The notes under the pieces were generated by a model that was given only the letters and a program-made list of their open reading frames with translations, ran no database searches and was not told the DNA's origin. 64,000 nucleotides of DNA from Anthostomella pinea (lineage: Eukaryota; Ascomycota; Sordariomycetes; Xylariales; Xylariaceae). Shown here in pieces: positions 58,072-64,000 of this stretch (positions are counted from its first letter, which is position 1; every line of letters starts with the position of its first letter). A program made the translations under genes and the position numbers. The stretch is from contig CAUWAG010000004.1 of NCBI GenBank assembly GCA_963556695.1, positions 1,550,001-1,614,000 on the forward strand, given 5' to 3'.

Positions 58072-59775
58072 ATGAAAGTCTCTAGCGGTGTTCTCCTAGC
58101 CATTGCTGGGCTTGGCCGAGCCACCCGTGAGGGTGCCGTCGCCAACAGTCCCACCCTGGCTACTGTGAACTCGCACACTCTGTCGAGCACATACTACTCT
58201 CATTATTCTACTCTTCCTCCTCCGTCGTCCGCGTCGACCCCCTACTCAAGCACGAAGCAGGGTCTATCGCCTTCTTCGTCGCCGACCACCAACCCTTACC
58301 ATTATACTCCTCCGTCCTCATCGACCACGGCCACCTTTCACTATACTCCTCCTTCGTCGTGGTCAACCACGGCCACCTTCCATTATACTCCGTCGACGAC
58401 CTTCTCGTCAAGCACGAAGCAAGATCCGTCGCCTTCTTCGTCAACCTCCTCCACCTATCACTATACTCCTCCTGTTCAGTCATCGTCAACAACCTCGTCA
58501 TCAACCACGAAGCAGGTTCCGTCGCCTTCTTCGCGGACCATCACCACCTATCATTATACTCCTCTGCCGTCGTCGTCAGCCACCTTCTCGTCGAGCACGA
58601 GACAGGGTCCATCGCCTTCTTCTTCGTCGACCACTACCACCTATCATTATACCCCTCCTGTTCCTGTTCCGTCGTCGCCAACAACCTTCTCCTCAAGCAC
58701 GGAGCAGCCTCATTCGTCGTCGATCATCTTCTCCTCGAGCACGGCGCAGCCTCATTCGTCGTCAATTCCCTACTCCTCGAGCACTAACGGGGCTCCGCAG
58801 CCACCTCCGTCGTCTTTCTCTCATACCCTCACCACCAGCTTAATCTCGTCGACCTCATCTGCCGTTGCTACAATCACCTTCTCCTCAAGCACGAAGCAGC
58901 CTCATTCGTCGTCGATCATCTACACCTCAAGCGCTAACGGGGGTCCGCAGCCGCCTCCTTCGTATTCTGCCCCTGATTACACTCTCACCACCAGCTCGAT
59001 CTGGTCGAGCTCGTCTGCTGTTGCCTCTACCTCCTGCCCCACAAGCAGTACGTGGGTTCCGTCACCTTTTCTGCCTCCGCTGCCTCCGCCGCCGGCAAGC
59101 TCGCCGTACTCCCCAACCACCGCACCGGGGACATGGATTGAACCGTCGACCTGGGCTAGTACCTCGATTTGGGTGCTGCCAACCACTACGTCTGGCACGA
59201 CCTCCACCTGGACAACCTCAAGCTACGTGCCGCCGGGCACAACCCTCTCCTTTATCACGGTTACGGTGACCAAGCCCTGTCCCACACTGAGCACCAGCTG
59301 GGGGCCGACGGGCATCCCCACCACCACGCATGCCGAGCCTGCTCACACGGAGCCCGCTCACACGGAGCCTGCTCATACCGTGCCTGCTCATACCGTGCCT
59401 GCCCACACGGAGCCTGCTCATACGGAGTCTGCCCACACCGAGCCCGCACAAACCGAGCCTGCCCACACCGAGCCTGCCCACACCGAGCCTGCTCACACGG
59501 AACCTGCCTACACGGAGCCCGCTCACAGCGAGCCCGCTCACACCGGGCCCGTGTACAGCCCGTCCTCTTCGCACCCGTCGTCCAAGTCCTCTGAGACCCC
59601 CTCCTCCAAGCCCTCTTCCTCCAAGCCCTCCTCCACGCCCTCGGGGCCGAAGGCCACCCACGAACCGCACGCGAAGCCAAACCACTCTACCGGCGCCGTT
59701 GCCGTTGTCACGCCCGCGATCGGCCAGAGTGCCGCCTTGGCGGCTTTCGTCTTTGTGGCTGTGGTACTGCTGTAG
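58072..59775 (+). CDS. mucin-like Ser/Thr/Pro-rich GPI-anchored cell-surface protein
   Basis: Single exon of 567 residues. The start MKVSSGVLLAIAGLG is a short, weak signal peptide. Most of the protein is Ser/Thr/Pro-rich with recurring YHYTPP and SSSTKQ blocks, as in heavily O-glycosylated fungal wall proteins. A SFITVTVTKPC segment near residues 393-403 is common in such proteins. Residues 420-494 are 15 five-residue units of the form HTEPA. The C-terminus is a Ser/Lys-rich stretch, then small residues (STGA) and a hydrophobic tail ending AALAAFVFVAVVLL, the standard GPI-attachment signal. The role is probably in wall structure or adhesion, but the repeats do not reveal a ligand. Frames on the opposite strand are repeat shadows. 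Confidence 0.8.
   Translation: MKVSSGVLLAIAGLGRATREGAVANSPTLATVNSHTLSSTYYSHYSTLPPPSSASTPYSSTKQGLSPSSSPTTNPYHYTPPSSSTTATFHYTPPSSWSTTATFHYTPSTTFSSSTKQDPSPSSSTSSTYHYTPPVQSSSTTSSSTTKQVPSPSSRTITTYHYTPLPSSSATFSSSTRQGPSPSSSSTTTTYHYTPPVPVPSSPTTFSSSTEQPHSSSIIFSSSTAQPHSSSIPYSSSTNGAPQPPPSSFSHTLTTSLISSTSSAVATITFSSSTKQPHSSSIIYTSSANGGPQPPPSYSAPDYTLTTSSIWSSSSAVASTSCPTSSTWVPSPFLPPLPPPPASSPYSPTTAPGTWIEPSTWASTSIWVLPTTTSGTTSTWTTSSYVPPGTTLSFITVTVTKPCPTLSTSWGPTGIPTTTHAEPAHTEPAHTEPAHTVPAHTVPAHTEPAHTESAHTEPAQTEPAHTEPAHTEPAHTEPAYTEPAHSEPAHTGPVYSPSSSHPSSKSSETPSSKPSSSKPSSTPSGPKATHEPHAKPNHSTGAVAVVTPAIGQSAALAAFVFVAVVLL
59329..59553 (+). repeat. 15-bp coding minisatellite, 15 units (HTEPA)
   Basis: Exactly 15 in-frame units of 15 bases, most encoding His-Thr-Glu-Pro-Ala. 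Variants replace one residue (HAEPA, HTVPA twice, HTESA, QTEPA, YTEPA, HSEPA), and the final unit is HTGPV. Because the unit is a multiple of three, copy-number change would keep the frame. Confidence 0.95.
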
Positions 59776-60787
59776 GCTGTTCTCGATGAGTCTTGAATGG
59801 TGCACCTCGTCGTATGTTGCTCCACCTCGTATTAGTATGGTAGTTTTGTTTCCATTGATTTGACACTGAGATGCTTTAATTGGAGGAGGTAATAGGAATA
59901 GAAAAGCGAGCAGGATGTGTTGGGTTTCCTTGGTTCTCATGAAGGGTTTAAGGGGCGGAATCGGGATAGAGAAATGGCAATCCCTCCGGCAACAATAAGC
60001 CTTCCATTCCTGTGCTCTTTTGACTGTGAATCGGTGCCTTCGGGTTGTTTGTGTGGATGCCATCAGAGGTCCCCCGCGCCGAGAGGGCAGCCGAGCTTTT
60101 CGGGGTCCCGTAAGGTCGGGTGCGGGCGTGTATGGGTCCGGATCACCGCCAAGTGGGCTGGGCGATTGCCTACTCATTGCCTATGACTCGATTATTGAGT
60201 GCTTTCTTGCCTTGGCCCTTGAGACTCACCAGGAAACGCTGCTTGATCGTTAGTCGCGGCGTAATCTTGCAATGGTTCCACAAGATGATCAATGCGAACT
60301 TTCCCGGTCAATCCAGGACAGGTATGAGTGACTCAGGCTCCGTCAGTTGACCGCCCTCTGTGTGTTACTTAGGTATGAGTATCTTCGCACCAGGTACACT
60401 GTTCGCCTGATGCAGGCTCGTGGGCGTGGAATTTGGTTGAATTTCATAAGCAAACATAAGGTATTCCGGATGAACCATCCACTCCTGTGACGCTTTGACG
60501 CTACAACGCCCACCGCTGAGAAAATGTAGGCCATGCATTGCGCTTGCCGGAAACTTGTGGCCGACTGTATAATATCGAGGAAGGTGTGGGTTCTAAAAGC
60601 CCATTGTTCTCTCTGTTCCCATCGAACCATTGTCCCTTCCCGCCCCGATTCCCAGTACGCAGATATCTATAAATCTGCCCACACAAGCACAGATTCTTCC
60701 TTCTAGACACACACCACACACAAGCCCAGGCTCCCTTTCTACATACCAACACAAGTACGAGACCAGATACCGCACCCAACCGCAAAC
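59776..60787. other. intergenic, no gene seen
   Basis: 3' flank of the mucin-like gene and promoter of the methyltransferase; CA-rich leader from about 60700. Confidence 0.4.
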
Positions 60788-61846
60788 ATGAAGGCAGACC
60801 AGTGCGAACTCTACGCCACCAAGCTCCTGGGCGAGCGCGTGACCGCCTACTCGGAGGCGCACTCGATGGCGCTGCCGCAGTTCCTGCGAGATTACAACGC
60901 CAAGATCCTGCATGAGCAGCCCACCACGTCCAACTACATGATCTCGACGTTCCAGTCGCAGGCGCTGGTGTGGCTGGCCCGGCTGATGGGGGCCAAGCGC
61001 GGTACGTCCCTACTTCTATCCACCCTCTTCATCACCTGCCCATGTAACATCCATGGATTCGTGGATGTGTACGTCTCTGTAACCTGCCGATCCATCTGCC
61101 TGATTAGAGGGGAGGTGCCATAATCACAGGAGAGAAAGAGTACTGACAGATACACGCACTAGTCCTCGAGATCGGCGTCTTCGTCGGGTACTCGACCATG
61201 GCGTGGAGCCACGCCGTCGGGCCCGAAGGCACGGTCACGGGCTTCGAGTTCAACGCCGACTACGCCAAGCAGGCAGAGGCCGCGTTCGAGCAGAACGGCG
61301 TGAAGAAGTGCGAACTGATCGTTGGTGATGCCGTCAAGCAGTAGGCCTTTGCTCACTTCTTTTCGTCAGACACCAGTGTTGCTCACCTACTGGAACAACA
61401 GGCTTCCCTCCTTCAAGCCGGCCGAACCGTACGACCTCATCTTCATCGACGCGCAGAAGAGCGGATACCCGGCCTACCTGAAGACGATCCTCGCGAACTC
61501 GCAGCCGGGCTCGCAGAACCGTCGTAAGTTGCATCACCTACCTACCTTAACCTGTCTAGTCCTATCCCCATGGTCGGGGGCCCAATGCTAACAACTAATT
61601 ACCATAGTCCTTCGTGCCGGCGGACTCATTATCGCAGACAACGCGCTGCGCTGGGGCCTAGTCGCCGACGCGAGCGAGGCGAACCCAAGACGCACCATGG
61701 AGAGCAGCGGCACGAGCGAGTACTGGAAGAGCGACGACATCAAGTGTCTGCGCGAGTACAACGAGAGCGTGCATGCGAGCGAGCGACTGGAGGAGTTCCT
61801 GTGCCCGCTCTGGGACGGGGTCAATCTGGCGCGGCTGCTGGACTGA
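60788..61846 (+). CDS. SAM-dependent O-methyltransferase, family 3 (caffeoyl-CoA OMT-like)
   Basis: Exons 60788-61001, 61163-61340, 61402-61523 and 61608-61846 give 250 residues in one frame. The SAM-binding motif I is VLEIGVFVGYST (from about residue 72, split by intron 1). FEFNADYAKQAE follows for the ribose-binding acidic strand, then DLIFIDAQKSGY, where Asp and Lys fit the metal-dependent catechol-type active site, and GGLIIADNALRWG for the later metal-binding Asp-Asn. Length is normal. It is cytosolic and probably methylates a catechol-like small molecule; the substrate is unknown. No secondary-metabolism backbone gene is nearby. Donors GTACGT, GTAGGC and GTAAGT support the map. Confidence 0.92.
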
Positions 61847-62880
61847 TGGGTTGGTTGACCGTGGCTGAAGCATAGACCGGGCCTGGTGAACATATGATTA
61901 TGAGGGCGGTTGAGGATGAAGATTGAGGAGTACCTACCTAGAGGATGCGTTAGGGGATGGGGCCTGCGCAGAGTAGGACTGGGAATACCTGATTCTGATG
62001 AGGCTAGATAGTCTTTCATAGCGTATGGTTTCTCCTCCTATTGTGTTTCACCTCAGGCTATTAATAAAGTGTGAAAGGTGAAATGCAGAAGAAAGAGGGG
62101 GCAGGATCACACCTACCTCCGAGCCTCCATTCCAAGGTGACACCCGATCAGATCATCAGGGGAGTTGCGCCTACATGCGGGGGCTAAAGCTTCCCGAGCC
62201 CCCCTGCTTAGTGGCTACTATAATAAGCTTATCAGCTTGCTTGGCAGGTCTCTTATCAGACAATCTGCTTTCAAGCCACAGCCTACAGGTCGCCACCTGA
62301 TTGATAGTGAGGCTGCATTCGATGTCTATCTGCACGCAAGTCACTTGCGCTGAAGCAGGGACGGCGGTCTCTTGACACTTCGACCCCAAAGATATCACAC
62401 CTCATCGTCACACATGTCGTCTTCAAGTGCCGTTGCTGACACCTTCACGACACCCGTGCCGCAATGCAGCCTCATGTATCATGCCTGTGAAGCAAAATGC
62501 TATCACCGGCCCCCAAATCCAGCCATTGCGCAACCTGCAATTTGCAGACTCGCGCTCCCGCAGCCAGCAGGATGCCAGGATCCATCACCTCCATGTTGGA
62601 TCGCCAACCCGGCTGTGTTCGTTTCGGCGAGTGTGCCTTGCCATCCATCCGATCTCCATGCACGGCATGCCTGATTGGGCCCAGCTGCGCCGCTTGGTAC
62701 GCGGATGGCTATGAATAAAGACGTGATGTGTCCCGGCCCGGCTCTCGTCATGTTCCATCTCTTTCCACCGTACATGTGCGCCCGGGAACCACACGTACCA
62801 AGCTGTTGGGTCAGGCCGTGAAGGAAAATCGTTGAGTCGGCAATACCGAATGCTCATAATTCACCAACGAGACAGTCGCA
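61847..62880. other. intergenic, no gene seen
   Basis: Short frames only, no domain recognised. Confidence 0.4.
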
Positions 62881-63814
62881 ATGCCCTCCTTCGCATGTCC
62901 CGACTATTACGAATGCCTCCAGGCCCATGGCGGCAACGAGGATGAATGTGTGAAGCACGATCTTTGCCACGGCAAAGGAAACCATAGCCACCTACCAGAA
63001 GTCTCTTCATCTTCTTCTTCGTCGACTTCCTCTTCTTCTACATCATCATATTCGTCGCCTTCATCCTTGTCGCCTTCATCGTCGTCGACTTCACCGACGC
63101 CAGCCACCGCCTCTATTCTCGACCCCACCCAGGCACCCGGCAGCAGCTATGACAATACGGCCACGACGTCAGGGCCCTCGACCGTGTCTTCGCACCAACC
63201 TCATATCCCTCCTTGGACCATTGCCTTGATCATCGGGGCCGGACTTCACGTTTTGGCATTCTTTGTGTCGCTCTTCATCTTCTGCGCAAAGGGTAAGCCC
63301 TGTCCCACTACTATGCTCACTATAACCGCGCAGTACAAGACAGTACTAACACGCAACCTCAGAGCGGCGAAGACACCATGAAACGGGCGAGAAGCCAAGC
63401 TACACCCGCGCCCTCAAACGCGCCGTCGTTGCCGCGACGGGCATTGCTGTAATCGCCTGGCTCGTCAACAAACTGCGCCCGAAGCCCAAGGGGCAGGTCG
63501 AGGACGACGCATACAAGCAGATCGAGGTGTATGTCACGCACAAAGAGGCAAACGTCGAAAAGCACCAGCCCCCGGAATATGAGGTGCACAGGGCGCCGTC
63601 GGTGGCTGCTGTACAGCGGAGCGTCTCCGTGATCTCGTCACTGTCGGCGCAAAGTCGACGCAGTCAGGAGCGTTACTCGACGAGGTTGGAGCCGAGCCCA
63701 GTCTCGGATACGCCTTCGCCATTTCGGATGCCAGAGCGCCCGCCTGGCGTACAGATGAGGGCTTTGGGTACGGACGTGCGCCATGGTTGGGAGCGAGGAC
63801 CGAGGGATGGGTGA
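62881..63814 (+). CDS. hypothetical membrane protein with four-Cys N-terminus
   Basis: Exons 62881-63292 and 63363-63814 (GTAAGC donor, CTCAG acceptor, phase 1) give 287 residues. No signal peptide is seen; the N-terminus has a symmetric C-x5-C-x10-C-x5-C set (Cys 6, 12, 23, 29) that could form two disulphides. A Ser-rich linker (residues 41-75) leads to a strong membrane segment at about 112-134 (WTIALIIGAGLHVLAFFVSLF). A second, shorter hydrophobic stretch lies near 158-173, between basic segments, and the rest is a polar, Arg/Ser/Pro-rich tail. I do not recognise a family. A single-pass protein with a cytoplasmic tail is the simplest reading. Confidence 0.7.
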
Positions 63815-64000
63815 TGGGATTGGCCGAAGAAAGCTGATGTCGCTTCTTGGAAATGGTACCCCGGAAAGGGGACTCACGGGAAGTGTTGTGTATACTCACG
63901 CCTTAGGGGGCGAATTGCAAGTCTCTTTGGGCTCAGCACCCCAACTCACAACGATGATTCGCCTAGTACCCGGTTTCCTCAACTGATACTCGGTGACTCA

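Noticed and set aside
59329..59553. CRISPR-like array
   Set aside because: The units are contiguous 15-bp coding repeats with no spacers, in a eukaryotic gene.
59218..60177. Minus-strand 319-residue reading frame
   Set aside because: It is the complement of the Ser/Thr-rich and HTEPA repeat coding sequence; repeats keep the opposite frame open.

Overview
The window is nuclear DNA of a filamentous ascomycete (Pezizomycotina). Genes carry short introns with GTAAGT/GTACGT-like donors, CTRAY branch sites and (C/A)AG acceptors. Recognisable products are typical of these fungi: an ORMDL/Orm1 protein, an Air1/2-like zinc-knuckle protein, a Dal5-type MFS permease, a NACHT NLR and GPI-anchored Ser/Thr-rich proteins. 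I cannot name the species. All exon maps were read by eye from splice consensus and reading frame.

Layout. 0-2.5 kb: a possible small membrane protein and a three-exon family-25 glycosyltransferase on the minus strand. 2.5-9.7 kb: no gene I can support. 9.7-13.6 kb: one long intronless ORF for a 1309-residue, largely disordered conserved fungal protein. About 15.8-31.6 kb is a transposon-rich accessory island. It holds a broken FAD oxidoreductase gene, a complete SINE with perfect target-site duplications, an intact six-exon gene for a secreted protein, a 5'-truncated LINE with its own duplications, an AT-rich (RIP-like) block, a GPI-protein remnant, a small cysteine-rich secreted protein, a decayed beta-lactamase-like gene, a decayed second LINE and a dead Tc1/mariner element. 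31.7-34.3 kb has no long ORF but an unusual density of plus-strand splice signals, including a tandem array of about 105-bp modules each framing a micro-exon-like CCGTCTG. 35-36.6 kb: a broken LPREIRD-type gene. 39.3-41 kb: an intact four-exon MFS transporter. 42-42.7 kb: a small antibiotic-biosynthesis-monooxygenase (ABM) protein. 46.7-50.5 kb: a decayed NACHT NLR. From 52 kb on the region looks like ordinary core genome: the zinc-knuckle protein, Orm1, a mucin-like GPI protein with a 15-bp repeat array, an O-methyltransferase and a small membrane protein.

How the parts relate. The SINE and the first LINE share a 3' tail ending in (CAAA)n, have 13-14 bp target-site duplications, and both inserted at a CTCTAA site. 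This fits the SINE being mobilised by that LINE family. The island pairs these repeats with small secreted proteins and broken accessory genes, as expected of a fast-evolving compartment. Orm1 (sphingolipid control) and the zinc-knuckle protein (nuclear RNA surveillance) are housekeeping genes with no evident link to the island.
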